Shown: positions 46,057 to 56,614 of the stretch, in pieces
How positions within the stretch are numbered: position 1 is the stretch's first letter
How the letters are laid out: each line of letters opens with the position of its first letter
DNA from: Pectobacterium araliae
GTDB taxonomy: Bacteria; Pseudomonadota; Gammaproteobacteria; Enterobacterales; Enterobacteriaceae
Direction: 5' to 3'
Assembly: GCF_037076465.1 (NCBI RefSeq)
Contig: NZ_AP028908.1
Span: 62,001 to 126,000, forward strand
DNA length: 64,000 nucleotides
The notes under the pieces: model-generated
Told to the model about the DNA's origin: nothing
Seen by the model: only the letters and a program-made list of their open reading frames with translations
Databases searched by the model: none
Program-made: the position numbers and the translations under genes

Positions 46057-47358
46057 CTATCTTCCCAGCCAAGGTTGTGGATTGACCGCCTGACCTTGGC
46101 GACGAATTTCAAAATACAGTCCAGGCTTACTCTGCCCACCGCTGGTGCCGACTAGCGCAATGGCTTGACCGGCCTTGACCTGAGCGCCAACGGAAACCAA
46201 TGCGCTTTGGTTATAGCCATACAGGCTCATATCACCTTTACCATGCTGCACAACAACGACCAACCCGTAGCCCTGTAGCCAGTCGGCCATCAGCACGGTG
46301 CCGTCGGCGATGGATTTCACTTCAGTCCCTTCCGGTGCGGTAATCACCAGACCTTTCCAGCGTAGTTCACCCTGTAACGGCTCGCCGAAGCGATGCTCGA
46401 TACGGCCGTTAACCGGCCATATCGCTTGCCCAGAAGGCCGTCCTAAACCACCAGTGCGTGCCATAAGTGAGCGTTCACCTTCAGTGGGCTTGTAGCTGTT
46501 GCCGCTGCGTTTGGCTTGCTCTTCTTTGGCGCGAACCTTGGCGGCCTCGCGTGCTTCCCTTTCGGCGCGGGCTTTCGCTTCTCGCTCAGCGCGTGCAATT
46601 TGATCGCGTAAGCGGGTTTCATTCTGGCGCAGTTCCGTCAACTGCTGCTGATCTTTTTCCAGCGAGCTTTCCAGCGTCGACAGCGTTTTTTTCCGGTCGG
46701 ACTGGGCCTGTTCCAGCGTTTGCTGTTGCTGTTGTTGGCCACTTAATAGCGTTTTTTGCTGCGTCTGTTTTTGTTCCAACTGACGTTTTTGGTTAGCCAG
46801 TTCCACGCGGGTTTGCTGCAATTCGTTGATAGATTTCTGCCGTGCTTCATTTAGGTAGCCGAAGTAAGCGAGAATGCGCTCATTGCGCTGGCTTTCTTCC
46901 CCGCTCAGCATGAGTTGCAGCGCACTGTGCTGGCCTTGTCGGAAGGCGGCATCCAACTGACGGGAGAGCAGCGTTTGTTGCTTATCTTGCTGAGCTTGCA
47001 GTTTGGCGATAGAGGCACTGAGGCTGGTTAATTCTTTATTGAGCGTAGACAGTGTATTGCGCGTTTCATGCAGTTGACGGCTGGCCTGAGAGATGGACTG
47101 TTCCTGCTTTTTCAACTGCTGAACTAAGGTATTGCGCCGTTGCTGCTGTTGTTGGACGCTTTTTTCTTTCGCGGCGATATCTTGTTGCAGGGTCTTAAGC
47201 TGAGCCTGATTGTCTTCCGCTTGGCCGAGCGCGGGCAACAGCAAAACGCCAACGCAGAACGCGCTGACGCAGCGGGTGAGTAGCCTGTGTAATGCGGATA
47301 ACTGGCGATCGGCGCTACATGCTACTCGACTCTGTACAAATAACGCGTTTTTACTCAT
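46057..47358 (-). CDS. envC: Murein hydrolase activator EnvC
   Basis: Periplasmic factor that activates amidases AmiA and AmiB at the septum during cell separation, itself controlled by FtsEX. It has 433 residues. A signal-type hydrophobic stretch (VSAFCVGVLLLPALGQA) is preceded by a longer than usual N-terminus, so the true start may be downstream. A long coiled coil rich in Gln, Lys and Glu (about 50-280) is followed by a C-terminal LytM/M23 domain with YGLVVVVQHGKGDMSLYGYNQ, lacking the full zinc site as known for EnvC. It ends QPWLGR like E. coli. Confidence 0.94.
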   Translation of the reverse strand: MSKNALFVQSRVACSADRQLSALHRLLTRCVSAFCVGVLLLPALGQAEDNQAQLKTLQQDIAAKEKSVQQQQQRRNTLVQQLKKQEQSISQASRQLHETRNTLSTLNKELTSLSASIAKLQAQQDKQQTLLSRQLDAAFRQGQHSALQLMLSGEESQRNERILAYFGYLNEARQKSINELQQTRVELANQKRQLEQKQTQQKTLLSGQQQQQQTLEQAQSDRKKTLSTLESSLEKDQQQLTELRQNETRLRDQIARAEREAKARAEREAREAAKVRAKEEQAKRSGNSYKPTEGERSLMARTGGLGRPSGQAIWPVNGRIEHRFGEPLQGELRWKGLVITAPEGTEVKSIADGTVLMADWLQGYGLVVVVQHGKGDMSLYGYNQSALVSVGAQVKAGQAIALVGTSGGQSKPGLYFEIRRQGQAVNPQPWLGR

Positions 47359-47602
47359 ATCGATAAATTATTCCACGATGAACAGCGGCTTACCAGTTGT
47401 CTCTTGTCTGATTTCTATTTCCAGACGTGACAAGCATGGCACAAAGGCGCATGTCTATGCGCATCAATGATAGATAAATGGAAAGCGCGCCGCAGATTCG
47501 ATACGCTATGTTGGCTTACTGGCTGTAATTGCCGTATCGCGCAGGTATACTCAGGAACCTTATATTTTTGTTGCTTAACTGATCCGGGAGTCGTTACACC
47601 CC

Positions 47603-48034
47603 ATGCAAGAGATTATGCCATTCGTTAGCAAGAACCCTATTTTAAGCATCGCCTGGGTTGCGCTGTTGGTTGCGGTAATTGTACTTACTGTGAAGAGTAA
47701 ACTGTCGAACGTGAAAGAAGTCGTTCGTGGTGAAGCGATCCGACTGATTAATAAAGAAGATGCTGTCGTCGTTGATATCCGTAACCGTGATGACTATCGC
47801 CGTGGCCATATTGCCAGCGCATTTAACCTGTTGCCGAACGACATTAAAAACGGCAGCGTAGGTGAACTTGAAAAACATAAGTCGCAGCCGATTATCGTGG
47901 TCTGCGCCAACGGCCTCTCTTCACGCGAAGCGGCCGATAATTTGCACAAAGCCGGTTTTGAGCGTGTGCAGGTACTGAAAGACGGTTTGGCTGGCTGGAG
48001 CGGTGAGAATCTGCCTTTAGTCCGCGGTAAATAA
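47603..48034 (+). CDS. yibN: Membrane-anchored rhodanese-like protein YibN
   Basis: 143 residues, identical in length to E. coli YibN. It has one N-terminal membrane helix ([19 protein letters not shown]) followed by a cytoplasmic rhodanese domain (residues 40-143: [17 protein letters not shown], then [13 protein letters not shown]). Cys101 occupies the catalytic loop position. It lies upstream of secB, but without the grxC gene that separates them in E. coli. Links to membrane-protein insertion have been reported for E. coli YibN; the biochemical role is unsettled. Confidence 0.93.
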   Translation: MQEIMPFVSKNPILSIAWVALLVAVIVLTVKSKLSNVKEVVRGEAIRLINKEDAVVVDIRNRDDYRRGHIASAFNLLPNDIKNGSVGELEKHKSQPIIVVCANGLSSREAADNLHKAGFERVQVLKDGLAGWSGENLPLVRGK

Positions 48035-48258
48035 AACGGTTTGTGGTAAAACTATCCGCATCGTGCCATGTGCGTCAGTCTCATAGGCTGTGAAGATGGC
48101 AACGATTTGGCCGGATAACCGACAGGCTGATTGCAGTACGACATTGATTGCAAGTACAACAGTGATTGCAGTTCGACAATGACAAAAATGTGCTGACGTC
48201 CGCCCACTTATGACGACGGAAGACGTCAAGAAAATCTAACAAAAGGGTATTACTTAAC

Positions 48259-48729
48259 ATGTCTGAACAAAACAACACAGAAATGGCTTTCCAAATCCAG
48301 CGTATTTACACCAAAGACATCTCTTTTGAAGCGCCGAATGCGCCTCAGGTGTTCCAGCAGGAGTGGCAGCCAGAAGTAAAACTGGATCTGGATACGGCCT
48401 CTAGCCAACTGGCTGATGACATCTACGAAGTTGTTCTGCGTGTGACCGTAACCGCTTCTCTGGGTGAAGAAACGGCGTTTCTGTGTGAAGTTCAGCAAGG
48501 CGGTATCTTTACCGTTGGCGGTATCGAAGGTACCCAACTGGCGCACTGCCTGGGCGCATACTGCCCGAACATTCTGTTCCCTTACGCGCGCGAATGTATC
48601 ACCAGCCTGGTTTCTCGCGGTACTTTCCCGCAATTGAACCTGGCACCGGTTAACTTTGATGCGCTGTTCATGAATTACCTGCAACAGCAGACCGAAGGTG
48701 AAGGCGCTGCGCAGCATCAGGATGCCTGA
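48259..48729 (+). CDS. secB: Protein-export chaperone SecB
   Basis: Tetrameric cytosolic chaperone that keeps preproteins unfolded and hands them to SecA. It has 156 residues (E. coli 155). [21 protein letters not shown], the central LLCEVQQ-type [15 protein letters not shown] block, [17 protein letters not shown] and the Gln-rich C-terminal tail are present. Its stop overlaps the gpsA start by one base (TGATG), so the two are translationally coupled. Confidence 0.97.
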   Translation: MSEQNNTEMAFQIQRIYTKDISFEAPNAPQVFQQEWQPEVKLDLDTASSQLADDIYEVVLRVTVTASLGEETAFLCEVQQGGIFTVGGIEGTQLAHCLGAYCPNILFPYARECITSLVSRGTFPQLNLAPVNFDALFMNYLQQQTEGEGAAQHQDA

Positions 48730-49748
48730 TGAACGCGTCTGACGCTTCCATGACGGTCATCGGTGCCGGTTCATACGGCACCGCATTGGCCATTACGCTG
48801 GCGCGTAATGGCCATCGAGTCGTGCTGTGGGGTCACAACCCTACGCATATTCAGGCGTTACAAGCTTCTCGCTGTAATCAGGCATTTCTGCCAGATGTGC
48901 CTTTCCCTGATTCGCTACAGTTGGAAACCAACTTGGCGCAGGCGCTCGCCGCCAGCAGAAACGTGTTGGTTGTTGTGCCGAGCCATGTATTTGGTGATGT
49001 TCTGCGTCAGTTGAAACCTCACTTGCGTGCCGATGCGCGTATCGTGTGGGCGACCAAAGGGTTGGAAGCGGAAACGGGGCGCCTGTTGCAGGATGTCGCA
49101 CGCGAAGCGTTGGGCGAAACTATCCCGCTTGCGGTGGTCTCTGGCCCGACATTTGCCAAAGAGTTAGCGGCGGGTATGCCAACGGCGATTGCGCTGGCAT
49201 CAACAGACAGTGAGTTTGCTGACGACCTGCAACGGCTACTGCATTGTGGGAAGAGCTTCCGTGTTTACAGCAACCCGGATTTTATCGGGGTGCAGTTGGG
49301 CGGTGCGGTGAAAAACGTCATTGCTATCGGTGCAGGTATGTCTGACGGCATTGGGTTTGGTGCTAATGCACGTACCGCTTTGATTACTCGCGGATTGGCG
49401 GAAATGACTCGGCTTGGCACGGCATTGGGTGCGGACCCGACCACCTTTATGGGGATGGCAGGGCTTGGCGATCTGGTGCTGACCTGTACTGATAATCAGT
49501 CCCGTAACCGACGCTTCGGGATGATGCTGGGGAAGGGAATGGACGTGCAGAGCGCGCAGGATAGCATTGGTCAGGTTGTTGAAGGGTATCGCAATACGAA
49601 AGAAGTCTTGGCATTAGCACAGCGCTACGGCGTTGAAATGCCGATTACTGAGCAACTCTGGCAGGTGCTGTATTGTGGGAAAGATGCCCGAGAGGCGGCG
49701 CTGAGCCTGTTGGGGCGCACGCGTAAAGACGAAACCGCCAGGTTATAA
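48729..49748 (+). CDS. gpsA: Glycerol-3-phosphate dehydrogenase [NAD(P)+]
   Basis: Reduces dihydroxyacetone phosphate to sn-glycerol 3-phosphate for phospholipid synthesis. It has 339 residues (E. coli 339). The Rossmann motif [13 protein letters not shown] lies at the N-terminus, with ATKGLE, the [14 protein letters not shown] block and catalytic Lys in [18 protein letters not shown]. Order secB-gpsA-cysE as in E. coli. Confidence 0.97.
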   Translation: MNASDASMTVIGAGSYGTALAITLARNGHRVVLWGHNPTHIQALQASRCNQAFLPDVPFPDSLQLETNLAQALAASRNVLVVVPSHVFGDVLRQLKPHLRADARIVWATKGLEAETGRLLQDVAREALGETIPLAVVSGPTFAKELAAGMPTAIALASTDSEFADDLQRLLHCGKSFRVYSNPDFIGVQLGGAVKNVIAIGAGMSDGIGFGANARTALITRGLAEMTRLGTALGADPTTFMGMAGLGDLVLTCTDNQSRNRRFGMMLGKGMDVQSAQDSIGQVVEGYRNTKEVLALAQRYGVEMPITEQLWQVLYCGKDAREAALSLLGRTRKDETARL

Positions 49749-49813
49749 ACACGTCGTTCCATACTCTAAATAATTCGAGTTTCAGGAAAAAACGCTAGCG
49801 TTTTTAATAATGT

Positions 49814-49835
49814 ACATGCAACTCTAAGTATGACG
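49814..49835. repeat. Dispersed intergenic repeat, copy 1
   Basis: The 22-bp stretch ACATGCAACTCTAAGTATGA plus CG recurs with 19 of 22 bases at 58322-58343. A shorter inverted relative (GACGGGTATA-type end) may lie at 38776-38800. All copies lie between genes, which suggests a chromosomal repeat family. Confidence 0.55.
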
Positions 49836-49969
49836 AATCTATGCTGGGCTTCCTAATCTTGGGGGCTCATAGTATCTTCATTTTCTTGTAGACGAGCGGT
49901 AGTGCTAATAAGCCTGTCGCTTTAGAACAGATAGGCGTTGTGGTGTGTGGTATCCCGGAGAGTAAGGCA

Positions 49970-50791
49970 ATGTCGACAGAAGAATTGGAACTGGTCTGGA
50001 GTAATATCAAAACAGAAGCGCGCAATCTCGCGGACTGTGAACCGATGTTGGCCAGCTTTTTTCATGCCACACTGCTGAAGCACGAGAATTTAGGTAGTGC
50101 ACTGAGCTACATGCTGGCGAACAAGCTAGCTAATTCGATTATGCCCGCGATCGCGATTCGTGAGGTGGTAGAAGAGGCCTATCGTGCCGATCCGCAGATG
50201 ATTGTGTCTGCCGCTCGTGATATTCGGGCTGTCTGCCAGCGCGATCCGGCGGTGGATAAATACTCGACACCGCTGCTCTACCTGAAAGGGTTTCATGCAT
50301 TACAGGCTTATCGCATTGGTCACTGGCTTTGGGCGCAGGATCGTAAGGCGCTGGCAGTTTATTTCCAGAATCAAATCTCAGTTTCTTTCGGTGTCGATAT
50401 TCACCCGGCAGCCAGAATCGGCTATGGGATCATGCTCGATCATGCAACAGGCATTGTGATCGGCGAAACCGCTGTGGTTGAAAATGATGTCTCCATTCTG
50501 CAATCCGTCACGCTGGGCGGTACGGGTAAAACCAGCGGCGATCGTCACCCTAAAATTCGTGAAGGCGTAATGATCGGTGCAGGCGCTAAAATTCTGGGGA
50601 ACATCGAGGTTGGCTGCGGCGCGAAAATTGGTGCTGGCTCTGTCGTGCTGCAATCCGTTCCACCACACACGACGGCGGCAGGGGTTCCGGCGCGTATCGT
50701 CGGTCGCCCGGAAAGCGATAAACCTGCGATGGATATGGATCAGTATTTCAACGGCATCAATCGCGGTTTCGAATACGGCGATGGTATCTAA
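49970..50791 (+). CDS. cysE: Serine acetyltransferase
   Basis: First step of cysteine synthesis: serine plus acetyl-CoA to O-acetylserine; feedback-inhibited by cysteine. The start at 49970 (MSTEELELVWSNIKTEAR) gives 273 residues, the E. coli length, and GGAGAGTAAGGC lies before it. The N-terminal helical domain is followed by a left-handed beta-helix of hexapeptide repeats (DIHPAARIGYGIMLDHATGI, IGETAVVENDVSI) with catalytic His in the LDHATG block, and the C-terminal tail. Confidence 0.97.
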   Translation: MSTEELELVWSNIKTEARNLADCEPMLASFFHATLLKHENLGSALSYMLANKLANSIMPAIAIREVVEEAYRADPQMIVSAARDIRAVCQRDPAVDKYSTPLLYLKGFHALQAYRIGHWLWAQDRKALAVYFQNQISVSFGVDIHPAARIGYGIMLDHATGIVIGETAVVENDVSILQSVTLGGTGKTSGDRHPKIREGVMIGAGAKILGNIEVGCGAKIGAGSVVLQSVPPHTTAAGVPARIVGRPESDKPAMDMDQYFNGINRGFEYGDGI

Positions 50792-50831
50792 CCTCGCGGC
50801 ATAGGTTTTTCATTACCCTCTGTTGAATATA

Positions 50832-50858
50832 AACCACCGACAAATAAGGTGGTTTTTT
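50832..50858 (+). terminator. Terminator of secB-gpsA-cysE
   Basis: AACCACC (50832-50838) pairs with GGTGGTT (50848-50854), followed by Ts. Confidence 0.88.
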
Positions 50859-51073
50859 GTTATTCCAGCTAAGAAACGTCTGAAAGCAACGCGTGATTCT
50901 CTATCTATTTAAGCACTGCCGCTGTTTATCCCTTCATAATAGGTCGTTTTAGTTTTCCGTCTATATAGGCAGATTACGTGAACTAAACTATATATTTTGG
51001 TAACCATCAGAATAGTTTTGTCTGGATCACCTTTGTTTGAATGGAATCGTGACGCTGTTACAGAGAACCTTAT

Positions 51074-51712
51074 ATGCATTTGAAGCGAACGTTAATCACG
51101 TTGAGTTTGATTACACTACCCATTATCCCTTTTTCGAGTTACGCAGTAGAAAGCATAAATAATACCGGCAGCATGGAAAACCCTGCATCTGCCGCGGTGG
51201 GTTCTACTGATTCTGTGTCGAATAAGCAGGATGAAAGTTGGTGGCAGAGAAGTAAAAATAACCTGTCTACGACCTGGAATGCACCGCAGAGTCACGATAT
51301 TTATATCCCTGCTATCACCTGGCATAACCGCTGGACGTACGATAAAGAAAAGACTGACAGATATAATGAAAGGCCGTGGGGCGCGGGTTACGGTGTTTCT
51401 CGCCTGGATCAGGATGGAGATTGGCACGGGCTTTATCTCATGGCGTTCAAAGACTCCTATAATAAATGGGAGCCTATCGGTGGCTATGGTTATGAAAAGC
51501 GTTGGCGACCCACCCGCGATCAGGATTTTCAACTAGGTCTGGGCTTTACGGCGGGTTTCACGATGCGTGATAATTGGAAATATATCCCGATCCCTGTATT
51601 GTTGCCTTTGGCGTCAATAAGTTATAGCAAACTTTCTTTCCAGGCGACATATATTCCCGGAACCTACAATAACGGTAATGTTTTCTTTGCCTGGTTCAGG
51701 TGGCAGATTTAA
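51074..51712 (+). CDS. pagP: Lipid A palmitoyltransferase PagP
   Basis: Outer-membrane beta-barrel enzyme that moves palmitate from phospholipid to lipid A, giving resistance to cationic peptides. The 212-residue precursor has a signal peptide ([20 protein letters not shown], cleavage near SYA/VES), then a low-complexity linker of about 30 residues before the barrel. Catalytic residues are visible at H84 (TWHNRW) and D127-S128 ([10 protein letters not shown]), and the barrel ends in an aromatic residue-rich strand ([11 protein letters not shown]). Regulation by PhoP is usual in the family, but no clear PhoP box was found upstream. Confidence 0.94.
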   Translation: MHLKRTLITLSLITLPIIPFSSYAVESINNTGSMENPASAAVGSTDSVSNKQDESWWQRSKNNLSTTWNAPQSHDIYIPAITWHNRWTYDKEKTDRYNERPWGAGYGVSRLDQDGDWHGLYLMAFKDSYNKWEPIGGYGYEKRWRPTRDQDFQLGLGFTAGFTMRDNWKYIPIPVLLPLASISYSKLSFQATYIPGTYNNGNVFFAWFRWQI

Positions 51713-51725
51713 TTCTTAGATTAAC

Positions 51726-51757
51726 GAGCCTCTTTTTTTACAAAACGAGGCTCTGTT
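51726..51757 (+). terminator. Terminator of pagP
   Basis: GAGCCTC at 51726-51732 pairs with GAGGCTC at 51747-51753 across a T-rich loop. The following T run is short, so strength is uncertain. Confidence 0.7.
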
Positions 51758-51958
51758 TATTCTGTAGAACACGGCATTAATGAAAGATATTGAATAGAGC
51801 GCGTGTTATCTGGATAAAGGTATTTAACGTCACATCTTTTCTTCTCTGAGCTTACTTTCTGTTTGCTTGTTATTTGTCCTGATGTAAACCATATTGACTG
51901 ATGTTCATTCAGCCATCTCCGCTACAATGACGATACTTTTTTCTCAGTGGATGCTGTC

Positions 51959-52858
51959 GTGCCATTACTTATTATCACCACGATCTTGTGGGCATTTTCA
52001 TTCAGTCTGATTGGCGAATATCTGGCCGGTCAGGTTGATAGCTGGTTTTCTGCGATGTTCCGCCTGACGGCAGCAGCAGTGGTATTTTTGCCGTTCTTAC
52101 GCTGGCGAGGCTACGCGCCGCGCGTCATTTTCTTGTATATGTTAGTGGGCGCTTGCCAACTGGGTATCATGTACCTGTTCGTATTTCAAGCTTACCTGTA
52201 CCTAACTGTACCTGAGTTTTTACTCTTTACGGTGATGACGCCGCTGTACGTCACGCTGATTTACGATCTGCTTGCCCGACAGCGCCTGCGCTGGGGCTAC
52301 GCGATGAGCGCGCTTCTGGCAGTATTCGGTGCAGCCGTAATCCACTATCACGGCGTGAGTGAGCATTTCTGGTGGGGATTCCTGCTGGTGCAGGTCGCTA
52401 ACGTGTGTTTTGCCGCAGGTCAGGTTGGCTATAAGCGTCTGATGGAGATTCACCCTGTGCCGCAACACTGCGCGTTTTCCTGGTTTTATCTGGGTGCGGC
52501 GATCGTGACGATCACCGCGTGGCTGCTCTTCGGCAATATGGCTAAGCTGCCCACCACAACTTTGCAGTGGGGTGTGCTAGCCTGGCTGGGAATTGGTGCT
52601 TCAGGCCTGGGTTATTTTATGTGGAACTATGGCGCAACCCAGGTGGATGCCGGAACTCTCAGCATAATGAATAACTTTCACGTGCCGGCTGGACTACTGG
52701 TCAACTTCGCTATCTGGCACAAAACGCCAGACTGGCTGAGCTTTATCGTGGGGACTGCAATCATTACGTCCTCGCTGTGGGTACACCAGCATTGGGTCGT
52801 GAAGCATCCTTCACGAACGGTAAATGATCACAAGCGTGCTGGCGCGCCGAACGAATAA
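51959..52858 (+). CDS. yigM: YigM-type biotin transporter (EamA/DMT family)
   Basis: Ten-helix inner-membrane carrier of the drug/metabolite superfamily. E. coli YigM, in the same place beside metR, has been described as a biotin transporter. GTG at 51959 (then [15 protein letters not shown]) gives 299 residues, the E. coli length, with GTGGA upstream. GTG at 51947 would add MDAV. The repeats of EamA are seen in [20 protein letters not shown] and [18 protein letters not shown]. Its 3' end overlaps the metR 3' end by 95 bases (tail to tail). Confidence 0.88.
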   Translation: MPLLIITTILWAFSFSLIGEYLAGQVDSWFSAMFRLTAAAVVFLPFLRWRGYAPRVIFLYMLVGACQLGIMYLFVFQAYLYLTVPEFLLFTVMTPLYVTLIYDLLARQRLRWGYAMSALLAVFGAAVIHYHGVSEHFWWGFLLVQVANVCFAAGQVGYKRLMEIHPVPQHCAFSWFYLGAAIVTITAWLLFGNMAKLPTTTLQWGVLAWLGIGASGLGYFMWNYGATQVDAGTLSIMNNFHVPAGLLVNFAIWHKTPDWLSFIVGTAIITSSLWVHQHWVVKHPSRTVNDHKRAGAPNE

Positions 52859-53699
52859 ACGCATCAATGACCGGTTGGCGCTGTTCTCCGTCGCGGACGG
52901 CGGCGTACAACCGGCTCCACAGCCCATCCCCCAACGATTTAGTTACAATCAGCCCCTGACGCTCGAAGCTTTCCACCACCCAGTGGGGTAGCGCGGCGAT
53001 GCCCATACGGGCGGCGACCATCTGAATCAACAGCAGCGTATTGTCCACGCTTTTCAGCGCAGGACTGACGCCTGCGGGTTGTAAGAAGTGACGCCAGACG
53101 TCCAGCCGCTGCCGTTGTACCGGATAGATCATCAGGGTTTCTGCGCTGAAATCTTCCGGTTCGATTTTCTCTTTTCCTGCTAGCGGATGGTCAGGAGCCA
53201 GTACCAGTCTGACTTCAAAATCAAACAGCGGTGAATAGTGCAGCCCGCTGCGCGGCATGATGTCGGAGGTCATAACCAGATCTAATTCGCCTTGCTGGAG
53301 CGCTGGTTGAGGATCGAACGTGACGCCTGATTTAAAATCCATCGCCACCTGTGGCCAGTGCTGATGAAACTCGTCTAGCGCAGGCGTCAGCCACTGAATA
53401 CAGCTATGGCACTCAATGGCCAGACGCAGCGTGGTTTGGTGCGGCTCATGGCACGACTGCAACGCCTGCTGGATTTGCGGTAACACCTGTTCTGCCAACT
53501 GCAACAGAATTTCTCCCTGAGGCGTAAAGCGCAACGGCTGGCTTTTACGCACGAATAGCCTGAACCCAAGGCGCTGTTCCAGATCGCTGAACTGGTGGGA
53601 TAACGCCGATTGGGTTTGGTGAAGTGCAGCGGCAGCGGCGGCTAACGATCCGGTATTGCGCAGTGCTTGCAGCGTTCGCAGGTGTTTAAATTCGATCAT
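52764..53699 (-). CDS. metR: HTH-type transcriptional regulator MetR
   Basis: LysR-type activator of metE and other methionine genes, responding to homocysteine. It has 311 residues. The N-terminal helix-turn-helix is in the region [24 protein letters not shown] (about residues 18-42). It is divergent from metE across a 104-base region carrying met boxes. The C-terminal tail ([20 protein letters not shown]...) runs over the end of yigM and is longer than needed by the fold. Confidence 0.95.
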   Translation of the reverse strand: MIEFKHLRTLQALRNTGSLAAAAAALHQTQSALSHQFSDLEQRLGFRLFVRKSQPLRFTPQGEILLQLAEQVLPQIQQALQSCHEPHQTTLRLAIECHSCIQWLTPALDEFHQHWPQVAMDFKSGVTFDPQPALQQGELDLVMTSDIMPRSGLHYSPLFDFEVRLVLAPDHPLAGKEKIEPEDFSAETLMIYPVQRQRLDVWRHFLQPAGVSPALKSVDNTLLLIQMVAARMGIAALPHWVVESFERQGLIVTKSLGDGLWSRLYAAVRDGEQRQPVIDAFIRSARQHACDHLPFVKDASRPNAGVPTART

Positions 53700-53763
53700 G
53701 AGAGTCCTTCACAGTGACAGTGAATAAATTGCGCTTGTGATTACTACAGTACCTGCGGATTAT

Positions 53764-53787
53764 GGATGTGTAAACATCTGGACGGCT
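53764..53787 (+). promoter_or_regulatory. Tandem MetJ operator (met boxes) in the metR-metE region
   Basis: Three 8-mers in register, GGATGTGT, AAACATCT and GGACGGCT, resemble the met box AGACGTCT (5, 6 and 6 of 8 bases). They lie 17 bases before metE. Tandem imperfect boxes are normal for MetJ with S-adenosylmethionine. A MetR site is less clear; TGAATAAATTG at 53720-53730 is a weak candidate. Confidence 0.6.
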
Positions 53788-53803
53788 AAATGAGGAATTA
53801 ACG

Positions 53804-56068
53804 ATGGCGATTGTGAATCACACACTGGGTTTTCCGCGTGTTGGACTACGCCGTGAACTGAAAAAAGCGCAGGAAAGCTATTGGGCAGGTAACGCGACAC
53901 AGGAAGAGTTGCTGACCGTTGGACGTGAGCTGCGTGCGCGTCATTGGCAACAACAGAAGGATGCTGGCGTTGATCTGCTGCCAGTGGGTGATTTCGCCTG
54001 GTACGACCATGTGCTGACCACGAGTCTGCTGCTGGGTAACGTACCTGCGCGTCATCAGAATGAAGACGGCTCGGTCGATCTGGACACGCTGTTCCGTATT
54101 GGCCGTGGACGTGCGCCAAGCGGTCAGCCTGCCGCTGCGGCAGAAATGACCAAATGGTTTAACACCAACTATCACTACATGGTGCCGGAATTCACTCAAG
54201 GGCAGCAGTTCAAACTGACCTGGACGCAACTGCTGGATGAAGTGGATGAAGCGCTGGCATTGGGCCATAAAGTTAAACCTGTTCTATTAGGCCCGGTTAC
54301 CTACCTGTGGCTGGGCAAAGTGAAAGGCGAACAATTCGACCGTCTATCACTGCTGCAAGACATTCTGCCAGTTTACCAACAGGTGTTGGCTGAGTTGGCG
54401 AAGCGCGGCATTGAATGGGTGCAGATTGATGAGCCTGCGCTGGCGCTGGAACTGCCGCAAGAATGGCTGGCTGCGTTTAAACCCGCTTACGACGCGCTGC
54501 AAGGTCAGGTGAAACTGTTGCTGACGACCTATTTCGACAGCGTTAGCCAGAATTTGGAAACGATCAAAGCGCTGCCCGTTCAGGGGCTGCATATCGATCT
54601 GGTTCACGGTAAGGATGATGCCGCTACGCTGAATGCTCAACTGCCTGCTAACTGGGTTTTGTCTCTGGGGGTGATTAACGGCCGTAACGTCTGGCGTGCT
54701 GACCTGAGCAGCTGGTTTGAGCGTTTGCAACCGCTGGTGGGAACGCGGGATCTGTGGCTGGGAAGCTCATGCTCACTGCTGCATAGCCCGATCGATCTGA
54801 GCGTGGAAGTACGTCTGGATGATGAAGTGAAGAGCTGGTTCGCCTTCGCGATTCAGAAATGTGCGGAACTGTCGCTGCTGTCTCAGGCACTGAATAGCGG
54901 TAATGGTCAGGCACTGGACGCCTACAGTGCACCGATTCGCGCTCGCCGTACCTCGACGCGCGTGAATAATGCCGCTGTTGCGCAGCGCTTGGCGGCTATC
55001 ACCGCACAGGACAGCCAGCGTCAGAATGTGTATTCCGTGCGTGCCGATGCTCAGCGCGAGCGCTTTAATCTGCCAGCATGGCCGACCACCACGATCGGTT
55101 CTTTCCCGCAAACCACCGAAATTCGCGGCCTGCGTCTGGATTTCAAACAAGGTCGTTTAGATAGTAATAACTACCGCACCGGCATCGCCGAGCACATCAA
55201 ACAAGCTGTAGCTGAGCAAGAGCGTCTGGGTCTGGACGTGCTGGTGCACGGTGAAGCTGAACGTAACGACATGGTGGAATATTTCGGTGAGCATCTGGAT
55301 GGGTTTGTCTTTACCCAGAATGGCTGGGTGCAGAGCTACGGTTCTCGCTGTGTGAAACCGCCGGTTATCATTGGTGATGTGAGCCGTCCGGAAGCGATCA
55401 CTGTTGAATGGGCGAAATACGCACAGTCTCTGACCGACAAGCCGATGAAAGGCATGCTGACAGGTCCGGTGACCATCCTGTGCTGGTCCTTCCCGCGTGA
55501 AGATGTGACGCGTGAAACCATTGCCAAGCAGATTGCGTTGGCACTGCGTGACGAAGTGGCCGATTTGGAAGCCGCAGGCATTGGTATCATCCAGATTGAC
55601 GAACCGGCACTGCGTGAAGGTCTGCCGCTGCACCGATCTGACTGGGATGCTTATCTGGCATGGGCAGTGGACGCCTTCCGTCTGAATGCCGCCGTAGCGA
55701 AAGATGATACGCAAATCCATACTCACATGTGTTATTGCGAGTTTAACGACATCATGGATTCTATCGCCGCGCTGGATGCAGACGTGATTACGATTGAAAC
55801 CTCTCGCTCCGATATGGAATTGCTGGAGTCGTTTGAAGAATTCGAATACCCGAATGAAATCGGTCCGGGCGTTTATGATATCCACTCTCCGAACGTACCG
55901 AGCGTGGAATGGATGGAAGATCTGCTGAAGAAAGCGGCGCAGCGTATCCCAGCGGAACGCCTGTGGGTGAACCCAGACTGCGGTCTGAAAACCCGTGGCT
56001 GGCCGGAAACGCGTCAGGCGCTGGCGAATATGGTTCAGGCAGCACAACGTCTTCGTGAAACCCGGTAA
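53804..56068 (+). CDS. metE: Cobalamin-independent methionine synthase
   Basis: Transfers a methyl group from 5-methyltetrahydropteroyl-triglutamate to homocysteine without vitamin B12. It has 754 residues (E. coli 753), with an N-terminal and a catalytic C-terminal barrel. Zinc ligands are visible in HTHMCYCEF and [11 protein letters not shown] near the end, and the DEPAL segments ([12 protein letters not shown] and [12 protein letters not shown]) occur in both halves. GAGGA lies 8 bases before the start. Likely activated by MetR and repressed by MetJ. Confidence 0.98.
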   Translation: MAIVNHTLGFPRVGLRRELKKAQESYWAGNATQEELLTVGRELRARHWQQQKDAGVDLLPVGDFAWYDHVLTTSLLLGNVPARHQNEDGSVDLDTLFRIGRGRAPSGQPAAAAEMTKWFNTNYHYMVPEFTQGQQFKLTWTQLLDEVDEALALGHKVKPVLLGPVTYLWLGKVKGEQFDRLSLLQDILPVYQQVLAELAKRGIEWVQIDEPALALELPQEWLAAFKPAYDALQGQVKLLLTTYFDSVSQNLETIKALPVQGLHIDLVHGKDDAATLNAQLPANWVLSLGVINGRNVWRADLSSWFERLQPLVGTRDLWLGSSCSLLHSPIDLSVEVRLDDEVKSWFAFAIQKCAELSLLSQALNSGNGQALDAYSAPIRARRTSTRVNNAAVAQRLAAITAQDSQRQNVYSVRADAQRERFNLPAWPTTTIGSFPQTTEIRGLRLDFKQGRLDSNNYRTGIAEHIKQAVAEQERLGLDVLVHGEAERNDMVEYFGEHLDGFVFTQNGWVQSYGSRCVKPPVIIGDVSRPEAITVEWAKYAQSLTDKPMKGMLTGPVTILCWSFPREDVTRETIAKQIALALRDEVADLEAAGIGIIQIDEPALREGLPLHRSDWDAYLAWAVDAFRLNAAVAKDDTQIHTHMCYCEFNDIMDSIAALDADVITIETSRSDMELLESFEEFEYPNEIGPGVYDIHSPNVPSVEWMEDLLKKAAQRIPAERLWVNPDCGLKTRGWPETRQALANMVQAAQRLRETR

Positions 56069-56086
56069 TAGTTAATGGCTTATGAC

Positions 56087-56118
56087 ATCAGGGAGGCTAT
56101 GGCCTCCCTGATTTTTTG
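56087..56118 (+). terminator. Terminator of metE
   Basis: ATCAGGGAGGC and GCCTCCCTGAT form an 11-bp stem (56087-56097 with 56102-56112), followed by six Ts. Confidence 0.93.
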
Positions 56119-56614
56119 TACACTATCACGAATAGATAAAATACACGCTATTTTGCTTTTTCTCCCGATGACTCATTATTTCTCACTGCAAATATCTTCC
56201 CTTCCTAAAAATTAACTATATTGTCTTTTCTTTAATAAAGTCGCCGCGTTATCCCCATTATTTCCTGCGTCAACTGGTAGGTTGTTTTTCAAAAATGAAT
56301 ATTCATCCACTATCTATGTCTCTATTTTTAGCAGGATTGAATCGACACGGTCATAAAGCTAGAGAATATTGTGCCGATAAGGTAAGCGGCATGGAGGCGG
56401 ATCAGGATGTACCAATAGAGCGAAGGTTTTTTATTTTTAACGTTTTATTTATGTTGAAAGTGCACCTGTAATTACTCTCTTGTGGGTAGATTAAATATAC
56501 TCATAAAGCATATATCTTTCCCCGGAAAAATATTATTTCCCCACGCTACGACGTTATTAAACGGCGTGCCGTGTGTAGTAGTCATTATTATTTATTACCT
56601 AAAAGGAGTGAGAT
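56119..56614 (+). other. Intergenic region with the chemoreceptor promoter and leader
   Basis: AT-rich and without a convincing gene. It holds the sigma-28 promoter at 56354-56380 and the roughly 228-base leader of the first chemoreceptor gene. A short frame through 56482-56712 runs into the receptor gene out of frame and lacks coding character. Confidence 0.6.
56354..56380 (+). promoter_or_regulatory. Sigma-28 (FliA) promoter of chemoreceptor gene 1
   Basis: TAAAGCTA (56354-56361), an 11-base spacer, then GCCGATAA (56373-56380): a near-perfect match to the FliA consensus TAAAGTTT-N11-GCCGATAA. It ties the receptor to the flagellar regulon. Confidence 0.92.

Noticed and set aside
50930..51073. 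Possible PhoP box before pagP (GTTTA half-sites)
   Set aside because: Single GTTTA-like half-sites are seen but no direct repeat with 5-base spacing.
55157..56047. A 296-codon minus-strand frame inside metE
   Set aside because: Shadow of metE; no recognisable domain and no ribosome binding site.
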